A DNA stretch of 64,000 bases, from positions 47,808,898-47,872,897 of the forward strand of contig OX381705.1 of NCBI GenBank assembly GCA_947462335.1, read 5' to 3'. Below are positions 31,494 to 44,689 of this stretch, one piece after another; the stretch's first letter is position 1, and each line of letters opens with the position of its first letter. The stretch comes from Harmothoe impar (taxonomy: Eukaryota; Annelida; Polychaeta; Phyllodocida; Polynoidae). Under the pieces are notes generated by a model. It saw nothing but the letters and a program-made list of their open reading frames with translations, was not told the DNA's origin and did no database searches. The position numbers and the translations under genes were made by a program.

Positions 31494-34400
31494 ATAGTCA
31501 CGGCCAACTGGAACAGTAGGCGGTGCTACGCACTGGGAATGGGAATTGCATGTTGATACAACTAAGCTGGTTTAGACCTCCACTGCAGGCTTAAGATTAA
31601 AGGGTTCTCTAGTATACGGCTCCCATTTCGGCTGGCGGTACACCGTCCTATTGTCCACTGACCTGTTAACCTTTGGTGGTCTACAGCTGGTCTATAGGTG
31701 GTAAGAAGGTGTGTGTGTTTGAGAACATGTGCACATTAAGGTGGTACAGTACTTCACGTTGATTTCTGACCTGCATGCCTCTAATACTAATAGTATCTAC
31801 CTTGGCTCTCTGCATACGTTTTATGAGAACAAGGTTATAGAAGCGGCTAAGCCTTTTTTAACTGTGTCGGAGTTTTATTGTGACATTATAGGGAAGGTTA
31901 CATTTAGCTTACTGCTATGTCACATGTCGGTGGTTGGGGGCAAACATAGGCCTCCACGTGGTCGGGTAACAGCACCATGAATGGATAGTAGGAAAGCCAA
32001 TTCGTATAGTATGCAGAAATATATAATGATATCACCATTCAATTACAAAGGTTTCTTTGGGCTTTGTACCCACTGGCTGCATGTAGGTCTATCAAACTCT
32101 TGACATTATACTTTAAGTACTGGAAACCGATGAGAGACTTTGCTCCCCAAAATGCGAGTCATATCCCACATCAAGTGGTCGGGCTCATCCTCTATATAGG
32201 TCCTGGGACTAGAAGTCACCCATATACCTCTGGCCAGGTGGCACTTAGTCTAGTAAGTGCTCTCACTGCAAATTGATAGCCGCCACTCACTTGGCTAATG
32301 AAGGGACTGGTCACCCGGGGCCTAGTGCTAAGTCTAATGAGCCCTTATCAACTCGCTGGCGTGTTCACTGGTGCTTTGTTCTCTCATTCCCGATGCTCTC
32401 TATAGAGGATGTCTCGTAATAGACAATAGGGGGTTATGTCACGTTATCTATAACGTGCTGTAGGCTATCCGCAAATCAGCAAATTAGTGTGACGTTGTGT
32501 GAACCCTTTCCTGTCATACCATTTGTTATTTTGTAGTACATAATTGTGTGTGATATTGTGTAAGTATCTATGCTTATATGACACCATTTGAATCTTCATG
32601 CCACAGAATGAAACTTCAGCACACGACATAGCAAATTTCTAAATTGCATCATAGTGTGATTATGAGTAAAACTCATAATAAGGTCTTTCTTTAGCATAAT
32701 ATTCCAAGTACCACCTCTCTATGAGATGGATCGGAAGAAATTCAATTTCTTAGCGGTAAGTGTTTGCAGATAGTTGTCCTATTGGATAACAAAATCGACG
32801 TGAGGCAACATCTCTGGCTTCACATAATTGACTATGGCAGTCCGAAATGTGTTAATGGAGCTTAGACTGGAATGACTTTAGGCCGCCAAATGGCTAATCA
32901 TCTGTGAAGTCTAAGGTTGCCTCTTCCTCACTCCTTAAGTCTTAATTATACTGGCTTCTAGACTAACATAAATGTAAATCGTCTAAATGGATATAGACTA
33001 ATTGGTCAATGCATCTTGTCCCGTACCATTGGCTGACATGTAGACAAGTCCCTGGAACAGCACCCGGCGTTGAATCGTGTTGCCTGCTTAAAAGTCACTT
33101 TATCATATACTACTCACATAGTCCTAGCCAGAGCTGAAGCTTCGATTTTATATACTACTGTACCTGCCCAGCACAGTGCTTCTCAGAGTGTTAGGAATGT
33201 GTACAATGCCTGATGTTTGTCTGTGTAACAAATTCGACCTGCCGGGGTACAGATAATAGGTGTGTTGTGTTGTGTGACAATGTACTATAGTTTACCATGA
33301 TATAGCTATATGACGCAGGCATTATGACACATGGGCCTAGAGTATAGAACAAGCCTCACACCTTTGCTTGGTCAACAACCGTTGTGTAATGCAAATCGAT
33401 GGTTTCAGTAGTATGTATGTACATACACATGGCTGTATAAACATTTGTCTAATTGATGTAAAAGCATTATGAGATGATGCACTCCGTATTTCTTTTATAA
33501 ACATTACATTTCAAAAGGTTCATATTGTGGAATCGTTCTCAGATCCCCAGGTTATTATTTCATGCATTGTGAATAGTATCATGCCTACAATCATTCATCA
33601 TGTGTTCATGTTTCCCGTGTCTGGCAGTTGATAGGACTCCCTCACAGTGATATAGATCTGTAACATGACTACACCCAGTGAACGCGTGGGAGTCTGCGTT
33701 GTAAGGAAGCTAATTAAAAATAGCCCTCAAAGCCAACACAATTTGTCTGCCCTTGCTATTTGCTCCAACATCCTGCGGCTCCTCAATATGCTGTGTTAGA
33801 TAAACATATGGTAACACACATATCATATCCCACATCAGCGCATACAGGAGGTAAGACAGCAATGCTTATAATTAATTGATGGTCTCAGCTCTCATAGAAG
33901 ACACAGAAATATCAATTCAGTTGTTTATATTTGTGGCACACCAGGGAGGCATCTGGACGCCATATGAAAGTTGTTATTTTTATCATAGACGCCCTATAGG
34001 TTCTTCTTAATATGAACGAGTACAGCGTGTCATTGCGTTTATTCTGGGAGTAACTTCACATTCTATTTTCATGTGTTTTGATGCGTGCATGTTTTCGATA
34101 ACGCATATAACACAATGATCCCCATATGTCCTATAAGTGGCAATCTGTTTATTGTAACAAGACTCCATTTCCGTAATTGAATCGCAACACGTGCGTAATA
34201 CGTGAGGAGAAATGCCGGCCATAGGCTGAGGAGCCTAGATAATGTATAGCCATGCCTTTAGGGCTGTGTCTTTGGAAAGATGATATGAAATAATGACATA
34301 CGTCATTACCGTTACCCCGTACTGTGCTGGGAATGACGATTTTGTTATTTTGAAAAACAGCTTGAGCGGATTGCCAATTCACACTTCGGCATCGGTAGTT

Positions 34401-34959
34401 AGGTATATTTTTCTCTTTAACGACCGGGAGTACGGTGAAATTTCAGGTGGATGCAAGAATATGTTGGGTATTTTTTTTGCCTGTCCCAGGCAAATGATCG
34501 ACCTGTTTATCCCCTCTCCTTCTATACCCAGTAGTAACATGCGAGCTTTAAATCAAAGAGGGGGCGAGATGACGGTGTTTACCACCCAACCCTCCTCCCC
34601 ACAAGTCACCCCTTCGCCTGTTAAATCATGACCACTCCCCTATAGGCAGACGGTTGTGGATGCAGCATAGGAATCAGGCCAGGCCAGGCCAGTAAGAATA
34701 ATCGGTGGCTGGCCAAAATATTAATAATCACTTGAGGAGGTCCCCCTGGTTGCAGCTATGAATACTCCAGTCAGTAAACAGGTTCTTTTTATCTGCCATT
34801 AGTGGTTCCAGATTGAAATGGGCTTACTTGGCCATTCCAGATAGCCTTCAATGCAGGGAGCTCCTCAATCTTACAATTTATGCATGCAAATAATTGTGAA
34901 CCCCTTTTGGTGGTGTGATAACGTAATTTCGCCGGTGATCAGCAAAAGTAGCCTGCCCA
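31494..34959. other. Unassigned non-coding sequence
   Basis: No gene or mobile element recognised. Short frames (for example 31729-31980 and 34293-34631) have no family motif. Confidence 0.45.
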
Positions 34960-35082
34960 GCGATGAGAAATATGCTATTTTAGGCAAAATAGCTTTATAA
35001 CGTTAGGCCTATATAACGTTTTGCAACAATAAGGATCCAAAACGTTATATAACATTGTATAACGTTTTTGCTTACTGGGTGA
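34960..35082. mobile_element. AACGTT-rich inverted-repeat element, copy 2
   Basis: TATAACGTT and AACGTTATATAACATT words, with an end similar to that of the element at 2905-3025. Ends judged by eye. Confidence 0.5.
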
Positions 35083-35458
35083 ACATTACTACACTCTTGT
35101 TAAGGAATGTCCACTCTAAAAAATATATGGTACACTGTCAGCATGGTTGGTATAATACCTGCATCATTGACGCTGGCCATAGTTTTCCGTTTGTTGTTCC
35201 CTTAATAGATTGGAAATCATGTTTCTCTTGTTGCAATTAACGAAGCCATAAGTGCCACGACTGGAATTCCAATAACAGAACCATGCTCAATTGCTGTTTT
35301 TCCGGTACTTTGAATATTGATTTCTTTCTGTGTTTTTCGCCCTTTCTTGGGAATATTACCAGAAGAAAACGTTAAATGGATAATAGAAAAGAAACGTCAC
35401 TGGCTGCAATAATCATAAGAATACACAAAATATCTTTCAAGCTTTGTCCAACGATGGG

Positions 35459-35545
35459 TAAGGGTCATAACCCATTAGCCGATTTGGAGACATTATCGGC
35501 CGATACACACTCAATAAACAGGCCCAATGTAGTACTTTGCAGTAT
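35459..35545 (+). mobile_element. Half copy of a palindromic MITE
   Basis: GGTCATAACCCATTAGCCGATTTGG...TTATCGGC-GATAC and the later GGCCCAATGTAGTACTTTG match 36244-36322, the latter in the other orientation. The other end is degraded. Confidence 0.65.
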
Positions 35546-36243
35546 GATTTTGTGGATGGATCAGTCGTTAATACATTCAAATCGGCTAAAATGTATGACT
35601 GTAAATGTATCACGATTAAGATTCATTTCTTACAGAAATAACTTAGGCTACTTTTGTTTATGACAAGAGGTGACATTTCTCCATAGCTCCCCCAACATCT
35701 AGGGGTTCATATTTTGATGTTATTAAAGACTATACTGGTGTATATGCCTCACCGATTAAAGTTGGTGGAGTTATCTAAAATAGAAGATAATTTCTGATTG
35801 TGAACACATACTAATGGAATGCTGGTATGAAAAGTCCGTCAGAAATTGCAAGATAGCGAGGGCCATGTAGGCCAATATCAACCTAGAGCCACTAATCCCA
35901 GACAAAAAGAGCGTGCTTGAAAGTGATAGTCATAGCTGCAACCATAGATAGCACTTGTGTCCCGCCCACAACGTGTATATCATCCTCTTTGTGGTGTATA
36001 AAAACGATGTGTGGAGGTCCCCATATTGCGAGTGTCCCTGAGTCTAAGTATACACCACATCAAACCTCTCCCAACATAGATCTGTATACTAACCCCTACT
36101 TTGGTGTATCTTCGATCTGTTACTATAATTATATATGTCTTCACAGGTGGGGTAGCATCTGTCCTATTAAATATCCCCGTAATCCATTGGTGTAGAACTA
36201 AGCCTACTAAGGGTCAGTTTACAATAAGTCATCTCATCCATAA

Positions 36244-36384
36244 GAGTCATAACCCATTAGCCGATTTGGATGCGTTATCGGCTGATACATCCACACAATT
36301 GTACTACAAAGCACTACATTGGGCCTGTTTGTTAAGGGTGTATCGGCCGATAATGTGACCAAATTGGCTAATGGGTTATAACCC
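36244..36384. mobile_element. Palindromic MITE (CATAACCCATTAGCC ends)
   Basis: Arms 36244-36288 and 36339-36384 are inverted (CATAACCCATTAGCC against GGCTAATGGGTTATA, then CGGC-GATAC), with a ~50-bp centre. About 140 bp, no ORF. Confidence 0.8.
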
Positions 36385-38159
36385 TTTCTCAGCCAAGAAA
36401 CCGGCTCATATTGGTGCCGATGGCTGCAGATTACTACCGATTGAAACCTAAGCAGGGTTTCGTAATTTCAGGCTGATTAAGTCAATTTCAGCCTGTTTGG
36501 GCATTCCCAGTTGTTTCCATGCTGACTGTGGGTGATATCATCCAATGAAAACAGGTTCTTTTGTGTATCAACTGTGTGACACTATACAAGTAGATGTAGG
36601 CCTACATGGCATTAAATTGCCGTTCTTATCACACCATAGCAATAGGTGAAAAGAAATAGAAAGTTTGTCGTCTTTTTAACGTCAATGTTCTGGGCGTGCT
36701 TAGGGGTTTGAATGATTCAGGCTGCAAGTATCATATTCACAGTAATAGGCATACTGGTTACTCTCATTGTGCCCTGAATTAAGAAACTGGTGTGAAACTG
36801 GTTGTAGAAATTACATGAACCCCATGCATCAAATTCCATGCGGAATAATCCAATGAAATTGATTCATCAGATGGCCCGATGGCTACTTAAGACAATCGGT
36901 GTAAGTTGAAATACAGACTGAAATGATATGGCGTCTTTTGATGCGCTATCCTTTCCTTTGTAGATTCCGGCACCATGGATGGGGAATCAATAGTATTTAT
37001 TTCATTTAGTTGCCAAGTAGCCCATTCAATATGCTGGATGCCGTTGGTTGAAGTCTTACTCTTAAGGTCCCTCATCAAACTGTCCTGAATTGGCGTAAGC
37101 AAAATTGCATTCATGACTACAGAATCTCACAACTATAGTAGCCATATATGATGCTAAACCCAGACTTTTAATGTGTGTGGATAGAATATGAAGTATTGTG
37201 AACATGCTTTTCATTCCCCTTTAATAACAAAGTTGTGTAATATTGTGATGACTAACCCATAAGAGAAGGCCTATAACTGAATATATCTATGAGATTACCG
37301 GGAATGCATAACAGCTGAAGCAAATACAATACAACTGGCCACATAGAGCGTATGGCCAGAAAGAAATTAACAATTGTCTAAAAGCTTCCTGGTATGGCTA
37401 TCAATAACTCCATATTAATCAACCAAGCCGCACCACCCGGAGACACGGGAACTATTAACATGATTATACAGTAAACCACGACCATAGGCCAAGATACTTG
37501 GTACAAGATGTAGACACTCGATATTAGCCAGGAATTCCTCCTTCAATAAGGCCGGTTAGATATTCTCAGCCAATAATGTGTCTAGCAGCCAAACCGGTGG
37601 CGCTATGGAGATCGACCCTTCCTGTCAATGAGCCGGCTCTGGTGTTATGCATGCCAGCAAAAGACCGTGATTACAAAAAGTCACGACATGACCGCCTTCA
37701 AATACCTTGTCAGTAAATGTTACATCGCATGCTGTTTTGCTAACGTTTATATAGCAGTGCCCCCCATACGTATATATCACCAGACAGTTTGGTTTACGAA
37801 ACTAACATTTTACAGAATGGCAGGTTCATGAGGCCCTAGTGTTGCAACAACTCGTATTAAAATCCTCGTATTTTCGAAGACTAGAAAATCAGTATTAAAC
37901 ATATATAACTATACGTAGAGCAAGGCATAACCATTAACCTAGGTTTCCCCTTTACCTTTTCCCAACTGGGACATAACCCTGTCGACATAATCATGCTTGA
38001 AGGTTGGATCAATGATAATGGACAGCAGGGATTTCTTTCACGTGTCTGAAATGGAAGATGATGTCAGACTAAACTCTGGTCCCTTAAGCCCATTAAAAAT
38101 GGACACTGCATATCAGTCTTGACAATTAACTGTGCACTTTGACTATGCAAGTGGACACC
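36385..38159. other. Unassigned sequence
   Basis: No gene or repeat recognised. Confidence 0.45.
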
Positions 38160-38194
38160 CCCCCCCCCCCCAAAAAAAAAAGTAAAAAAAAAGA
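38158..38194. repeat. Poly-C / poly-A run
   Basis: About 12 C then 10 A then a further A-run. The following CCTTCTGGGCTTCCGTACAG recurs with one change at 41562-41581, so this may be the tail and edge of a dispersed repeat. Confidence 0.6.
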
Positions 38195-38677
38195 ATAGCC
38201 CTTCTGGGCTTCCGTACAGGATTATCATATTTGTCATTCATTCTTCCACATGTTGTTTGGGACATGTTTGGCATTTAGGTGGCTCCGACACCACCTTCTA
38301 AAGCCTGAAACATTGGGGAAGAATTGGCGGCTTGATGTTTATATATTATGTAGGGCCTACACCCAAGTAAATCTGTATCAACCAACTAATTGACTCTGCG
38401 CTGCTTATCCGAGCAGCCAAATATGTGGAACAAGGCTACCAGATCTACTGGCAGCCAATGTCCCCTCTGGTACATAGACCATCTCACCTACTTCCATTCC
38501 TTTATCTCTCTCTTATCACTGGTACCTGTATACCAGTCTTTATGTGACCACACGTGGGCGTAGAAGGAGGTCTCCTTTTGTTAACGTTTTCTTGGCTCAC
38601 ACCATCTGACCATAGAGATGGCTGCAGATGGGGATCAGAGAGATCAGTATAATCAACACGTAGATAACCTACACCCT

Positions 38678-38772
38678 CAGAAAAGTGAGAGTCGTTGTCG
38701 CTAAAACTACCCTCACCTGAGGGTCAGGCAGTGGTGAGGGTAGTTTTAGCGACAATGACTCTCACTTTTCTG
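38678..38772. repeat. 39-bp-arm hairpin
   Basis: Arms 38678-38716 and 38734-38772 pair with a single mismatch. The loop itself contains CTGAGGGTCAG. Weaker pairing continues outward. Confidence 0.9.
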
Positions 38773-40207
38773 TGTGTGTAGATGGTCTACCTTAGATGGA
38801 TAGAAGGATAAAGATTGAATAACATGGAGTCCCCTCACCCTACATACTGGTTGAAGTAAAGGGATCACGGCTCTTCATAATTTATAGTCTGTGTAATCAG
38901 ATGTTTTGGAAAAGTACTCACCAAAATGGTCACCTGTTTCTTGTGTGCGTGCTAAAATTAATGGTCATTCTTTTAACAACGGGGGGGGGCATTGATGGAT
39001 TTAGGGGGGGGGTCAAAATGATTTGGACTCCTCTTGAGGGAGGTCGGCTTCGTCAACGGACTGCTGTCTATCTGCTGTCTACATCAATATAGAGGCCATG
39101 ATTTATAGCCAAAAACTTCCAATGCTCTGGGGAATGGTCATTATTTAACAAGGGGTGGTGCAGGCATTTCGTGAATAACCATATGTTCTCTATCATTCAT
39201 GATTAAATGCTCCCCTTATGAACGGTAGCCGTGCCACGTGACCCCCACCACCCCATGGGCGGCGCCATCTTGGAACTGTGAATTCTGGGAGCTCGGAGGA
39301 GGGGGGATTCTCTCGGGGCCAGTGTGCTTCCACAGAGGGCTGCGCTGGAGTAAGACCGGGTGTGTTGTTTTGTGGGTAGTTTTTCTTATTCTTTTTTTCT
39401 TTTTTTCCTTTTTTTTGGGGGGGGGGAGCTACTCACAAGAAGCCAGAGGCCCCAAGATTATTGATATACATTCTAGTGGTTTCCCTCACATGTCGGTAAT
39501 TGCCTTAAGAAAAAGAATTCCCTCTCTTCCATACTTAGTTTTGTTTTCAGCATCCACCTAAAACACAACTTCTACTCCTGCATCGATGCCAAATTGTACG
39601 TTTGTCTCTTTTTTTATTGATAATAATAATCATATTATTCAGAATTCATTACTATTACTGCTACTATGACTACTACGTAAGTGTAGCGTCCCTACTACTA
39701 TTACTACTACAAGTGGCCCTCCAGCCTGAAGGTTGACTGAATATAAACTAATTGCCCTATGCTCCATGCTACTTGAAAGGTCATAATCACAGCATAGCAA
39801 GTAGTGTTAAAGGGATTTTTCTAGTGCTCCTTTTTCTAACCTTTAATAGATCATAAGCCAATAAGATCACGACCGTGATTATGATAGAAATTCCAGAAGT
39901 GTACAGATGGGAATGTCAGGGGAAAATCAATTTCACAACGTATGTTGCCCTCTACCAGAATCCGCCCTTTCACACCCTGCTTGTAGCGGATCCGGACTAA
40001 GTGTATATTGACTCCTCTGGCACTATGTGCTAATGAGGGAAGGATAAGTAGCCCTACCTTCAGTCTTATAATCCTCATCAGCACTTTTCACTCGCCTATA
40101 TTGCATCTCGGACCAGCTGAAGGAATCCTCTTTCAAAACCATCACCTAATGTTTGCTGATTTGAATGTAGCCTATGTATGCTCTATCATGTTCATAGGAA
40201 AGAACTT
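38773..40207. other. Unassigned sequence with G- and T-runs
   Basis: G-runs near 38980-39013 and a T-run/G-run at 39386-39426. A GGCGCCATCTTGG motif (YY1-like) is near 39261. No gene recognised. Confidence 0.4.
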
Positions 40208-40213
40208 GAGAGA

Positions 40214-40253
<40 letters not shown>
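40208..40253 (+). repeat. (GA)n microsatellite
   Basis: Near-continuous GA dinucleotides. Confidence 0.95.
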
Positions 40254-40257
<4 letters not shown>

Positions 40258-40261
40258 GTAG

Positions 40262-40460
40262 ATGTAGGCGTGCTTACTTGCCTGCATGCATGTCTGCTTT
40301 GCCAGACTATTTTCCTGCCTGTCTGCCTGCCTGAATGTATGCATACTTGCCTGCCTGTCTACATACCCGCAGAGTTACCAGCCTGCTCTGATTGGTTTGC
40401 ATGCCTACCTAAGGTACTGCTAATTGCCTACTTGCCTGCCTGCATGTCTGCCCGCCTCCA
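40262..40460 (+). repeat. Cryptic (CCTG)n-like low-complexity stretch
   Basis: Many CTTGCCTGC/CTGCCTGT words in loose tandem. The frames here, rich in Cys-Leu-Pro-Ala, are artefacts. Confidence 0.7.
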
Positions 40461-41253
40461 TGGTTATTAACTGATTTCACTCCTACTTAAGGTCAAATCC
40501 CACAACGCCAGAGAGGGTCAGAAAATGTTGTGAATTAGTCATATTGCCGCTTTTGGGTCTTATATTGTCTAAAACAGGCCCAAATTGGCGAGAAAGTGTT
40601 GCCTCTGTCTTGTGATTTGGGAAATTGCAAGGATCAAATGAGTTAGATATTTTCCCCCAGAAGGTCTAGAAAATGTTGTTTAATGGAATATGTCATGGTT
40701 TCTTGCTATATCGCAATGTTTGTGTCACTGGTTAATCATTACCCAAATCCCACATGCTCCATAATATAGGCGGTTTTGCTCTGTGATTTATAGTGTTTAG
40801 CTATGCTGGCACCTGCATATATATTGAATGTAGTTGTTTATAATATAATCCATTACAATTTTGATATTAAAGTCCCTTCTGTTGTGAATTCAAACTCTAC
40901 ATTTCCCCAAATAAACTATTAACTATACTTGCAGTAGAGATCAATACACAGCATATTCTATGCCTATAATATTAGCTACAGTGGGATTTGGAGTACCCTA
41001 GGTATGCAGCAGAAGTGTTGTGATTTACAAAATCTGCAGCAGCTCCCTCCCTGTCAGAACCTCAATTCGCAACACTTTCTGGCTCCCTTTTCGTATTGTG
41101 GGATTTGGCTATTACCTCGTAATGAAGGCTTTTGTAACATTCCCCATGCTAAAAGAGACATGTCACAAGCTTTTCTGAAGATTGACGGACAGACAGACAG
41201 TACGAGTATTTGAAATCATTTTGACTTACTCTTTTCATTTTGATTCTGTTGCA
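40461..41253. other. Unassigned sequence
   Basis: AT-rich, no feature recognised. Confidence 0.45.
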
Positions 41254-41374
41254 TACCGTATTTCCCCGTGTATAAGCCGGGGCCCCTGTATAAGCCTGCC
41301 CCGTGTATAAGCCCGGACAGTTTACCACTTAGTACTTGTATAAGCCCGGGCTAATACACGGGGAAATACGGTAT
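41254..41374. mobile_element. Small palindromic MITE with CCGTATTTCCCCGTGTATAAG ends
   Basis: Ends ATACCGTATTTCCCCGTGTA and the inverted TACACGGGGAAATACGGTAT. CGTGTATAAGCC-type words recur inside. Confidence 0.85.
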
Positions 41375-42560
41375 TTATTTATTTTTCAAACTTCATGTTG
41401 GCTCTTATGGGCCCCTCACTTATCAAAATCAGAAGAACTTTGACTTTTCATTACGACTTTGACTTTTTGCAAATTGATTCTATTTTTCAAAATCAATTTT
41501 GACTTTTCCTCTTGCTTCAACTTTTGCAAATGGATTTTTTAAATCAAACTTCATGGTGGTCCTTCTGGGCCTCCGTACAGAAGACATTTATCTCCACCTC
41601 CTACCATTATGTTGATGTTATGTTGCTTTGATTTTGAATCACCGGGTTCGATGTTAAATCGCTGAATGTGTTGTTTGAGATGCACACTGATTGGTCAATA
41701 CATGGCCACACTTCTCGACGAAGGATTTTTTGTAGACCATCTGCTGGAGTGGATACACATTCCCTTCGTGTATCTATATATCATAGAATCAGAATGTATA
41801 CACTACGTTGGGAGTGTACACCAATTCTCTGAACTGTACAACCAGTCATTGATGAACTATACATGAACCATCTTACCTCGATTAGCGTCTGGAGTGCGCT
41901 TCTGAATAGATTCTCCGAAGTTCCCAATTAATTCAGAATAAAAAGAGACTATGCCAATTTCCTGGGAGTCAACACGTTTTTAAAGGGTACATTGTTCAAA
42001 GCTCCTGCTAAACAATGACTGTTCAACATACATTATATACGAGTAGTCCATAGCCCCAAAAGTAACCTGCCTTAATGACTTTGGCATGTGTACGTTTTTT
42101 TACGATATATATACCAAATACTGCAGACCCTTATAGCTCTTATGATCTCTATTATGAACAGTTACAAAAATGTATCCATGCTGAGTCCTGATTGTTAGTG
42201 TAATTAGTGATTCATTTGCCAGCTTCCTAATTAATGGAGGTATTATGAAGGGTGTCTCTTTTTTCTTATTCACGACCAGAGCTCTTTTTCTGCAACTTTA
42301 CTCTGTTTACTCTGTTAAACATTCTCCAGGGACAGGTATAGTTAGTAATGATTGAACAACAATACCCAGTCTGGATGCTGAACTATATTCCAATAACCAT
42401 TACAATGTGATAAATTAAACATACAGTCAGTCATATGGATAAACTCTTCCTGGGGTATGTTACAGAACAACGTTAATTAACATCATGCTGTAATGGACTC
42501 CTGCTGAGTCCTTCGCATGAGTCTATGGGGGCAAGACTGAGTACATGTAGGCCTATGCAC
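41375..42560. other. Unassigned sequence
   Basis: Loose GACTTTT repeats near 41430-41530; otherwise nothing recognised. Confidence 0.4.
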
Positions 42561-42666
42561 TGGATATACTCCTGGGGGTCGAGAGGCAATATCATTGATA
42601 TAAGCCAAGGCCGAAGGCCGAGGCTTATATCAATGATATTGACTCAAGACCCCAGGAGTATATCCA
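42561..42666. repeat. 45-bp-arm hairpin
   Basis: Arms 42561-42606 and 42622-42666 pair almost fully (TGGATATACTCCTGGGGGTC against GACCCCAGGAGTATATCCA; CAATATCATTGATATAAGCC against its complement). The centre is AAGGCCGAAGGCCGA. Confidence 0.9.
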
Positions 42667-42909
42667 ACATACAGCCCGCTTGCATAGAGTGATTATGTAT
42701 AATAGCCTGATTACAGCTCTTTTTCCACACATGTGGCCTAGGAGGATATCCTGTATAACCCTCCTTGGAGGTTATATGATCATCAAACACGTACTCTGTG
42801 TGTTCTCATAGAAATACAATGACCATAGCATATGCTTGAAGAGTGTAGCCTCATTCTGATACAACCTAGTCATATATAATACTTACCATGAACCAAGACT
42901 GTCAGCCGA

Positions 42910-42990
42910 ACATAGTGGCCAAAATCCTTGAATACATGGTATTTCTGGTTAGGACTTCCCGAAACTGGGTTTGAATCCCATGTCGAGCAG
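42910..42990 (+). repeat. Degenerate tRNA-like module
   Basis: A pol III box B-like GGGTTTGAATCC at 42967-42978, preceded by a weak box A. It resembles 43370-43440. Confidence 0.4.
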
Positions 42991-43027
42991 AACTTTTGAT
43001 ATGCCTGATATACATTTTTTATTTCTT

Positions 43028-43345
43028 TGGTTATTCTGATATTTAAAGAAAAAATAAAAAAAGAAAGGAAATGGGGGTGCGGGGGCGGAGCCTCCAAATT
43101 ATATGTTCAGCAGCACTAACTAAACAGTACTCTTAATTTTGTCTAATGGGACATTGCATCACCACCATTGGTCCTATTTAGCTAGTTGGCTATTCTGATA
43201 TTTCAAGGGAAAAAAAGGAACAAAAAGAAGAAAGAAAACAGGGGTGCGGGGGCAGAGCCCCCGATTTATACAACAGCACCACCAACTAAGCAGCACTCTT
43301 AACTTTGTCTAATGGGACAATGCCTCACCAGCATAGGACTTAGTT
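43028..43345. repeat. Two-unit tandem duplication (~165 bp)
   Basis: Two units share GG(T/C)TATTCTGATATTT, then an A-rich tract, then GGGGTGCGGGGGC(G/A)GAGCC, then CTCTTAA-TTTGTCTAATGGGACA and CACCA-CAT. The G-rich segment can fold (GGGGGC/GCCCCC). Confidence 0.75.
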
Positions 43346-43369
43346 AACAGGCTCAAACACATGTGGCTG

Positions 43370-43440
43370 TGTGGTCCTGCTGCTAGGGTACAGGGTATTT
43401 CTTGTTGCGATTGGGACAAATGTGGTTCAAACCCCTCAAA
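43370..43440 (+). repeat. Degenerate tRNA-like module
   Basis: GTGGTTCAAACCC at 43422-43434 resembles box B. The upstream TATTTCTTGTTG aligns with the module at 42910-42990. Confidence 0.35.
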
Positions 43441-43527
43441 ATCTTTAAATAGCATTACTCATCGGTCTCAAAAGGCAGAAGCAGTACATATCCTATTGGG
43501 TGATGAGTATCATTGCATGAGTCCCAA

Positions 43528-43590
43528 TGGAGCAGTTGGTTAGCTGGTGAGCTCAATAGATCTGAGGTTGTGGGTACGGATCCTGCTAGA
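43528..43590 (+). repeat. tRNA-like module
   Basis: Box A-like TGGTTAGCTGG (43537-43547) and a degenerate box B GGTACGGATCC, about 35 bp apart as in tRNA genes. Confidence 0.45.
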
Positions 43591-43775
43591 TACCCGGGCT
43601 CTCAAAGAGAAAAAGAGCTCTCAAATAATTATAACCACCTCCTAGGGGTGTATAGGGATATCTACACCATTGTTCTATTAGGCACTGGCAACGTACTGGT
43701 GGCGTCACCATGTGTTCCTCTGGTATCAATTGTATCCCCCTAGTCACCAGCAACCAGCTCAGCCAAATCGCATGT

Positions 43776-44007
43776 CCAAGATTAGGGCACAAACAGAGTG
43801 TGAGTATTGTGAGTGGGTTGTACCTGGGCATTCGTTATGTCACCTGTCCCTCATAGAGTAGTGGTTAGCATGGTGGATTCATGATGCAGAGGACCTAAGG
43901 TCAAATCCCTGTCAAGTCATATCTTGATGACAGGGACAGGTGACATAAGGATTGTCCACGTACAACCCATTCACAACACTTACAACCTGCTTGACCCCTA
44001 ATCTGGG
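43776..44007. mobile_element. 76-bp-arm foldback with a tRNA-like module in its loop
   Basis: Imperfect inverted arms 43776-43851 and 43932-44007 (TTATGTCACCTGTCCCT against AGGGACAGGTGACATAA, then GTGGGTTGTAC against GTACAACCCAT, then CCAAGATTAGGG against its counterpart). The ~80-bp loop has box A TGGTTAGCATGG (43862-43873) and box B-like AGGTCAAATCC (43898-43908), the spacing of a tRNA. Confidence 0.75.
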
Positions 44008-44689
44008 ACACAGGCTCTGGTGGAGCTGGTAGCCGGAGAGCAGAGGGAATACAGAGGAGTACAATTGCAAATGGCGCAGAACACTGGACATCTAGCTAAG
44101 GCGGAATAGGAACCTTTGGGAACAAGGCGGTGGGGGTCGGGAAGCCGGTCTATAGTGCAGTGTCTGCTGTGCAAGCCTGGAGCCAATCAAAACGTAAAAG
44201 GTAAGAGGTGCCCCATAATTATGGTTAATATGTCTAAAATATAACATTAATATTGATCTAACCTCACTATGTAGTTCCATAGAGCTATTCAGAAAATTCC
44301 AGTTTGGATGTATAAAGAACGTTTTGGAACTCATGCAAGAAGAATTTCTCAGAACGACTTTTATGGTGGAGACCAAATGGAAACCGAATACCATTCAAGC
44401 TCAAAAGCCGTGACCCAATGGCCATTTGATAATTAGCAGAGAAATGCTAATCGACAGAGATAGGTCTAAAAACATATTGGCATTTGGGATTGAGCCGTGT
44501 CAAGTCCCCAAAGGCTAGTCCAATGGAATCACAGCAGATCAAGAGGCCTATATTACACTTTTATTGGACTATAGTTATTCAGAGTAAATTTTTCCAGATA
44601 TGCTATGCTAGGGTATTGCCTTTTGGCTGTACTTCTGGCTGCTACTAATTTGAGGTTACCACAGGTAATGTAATCTAGTTCAAGTGCCA
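44008..44689. other. Unassigned sequence
   Basis: No gene or repeat recognised. Confidence 0.4.

Noticed and set aside
40008..40470. Frames with Cys-Leu-Pro-Ala repeats near the (GA)n run
   Set aside because: Low-complexity CCTG-like DNA read as protein.
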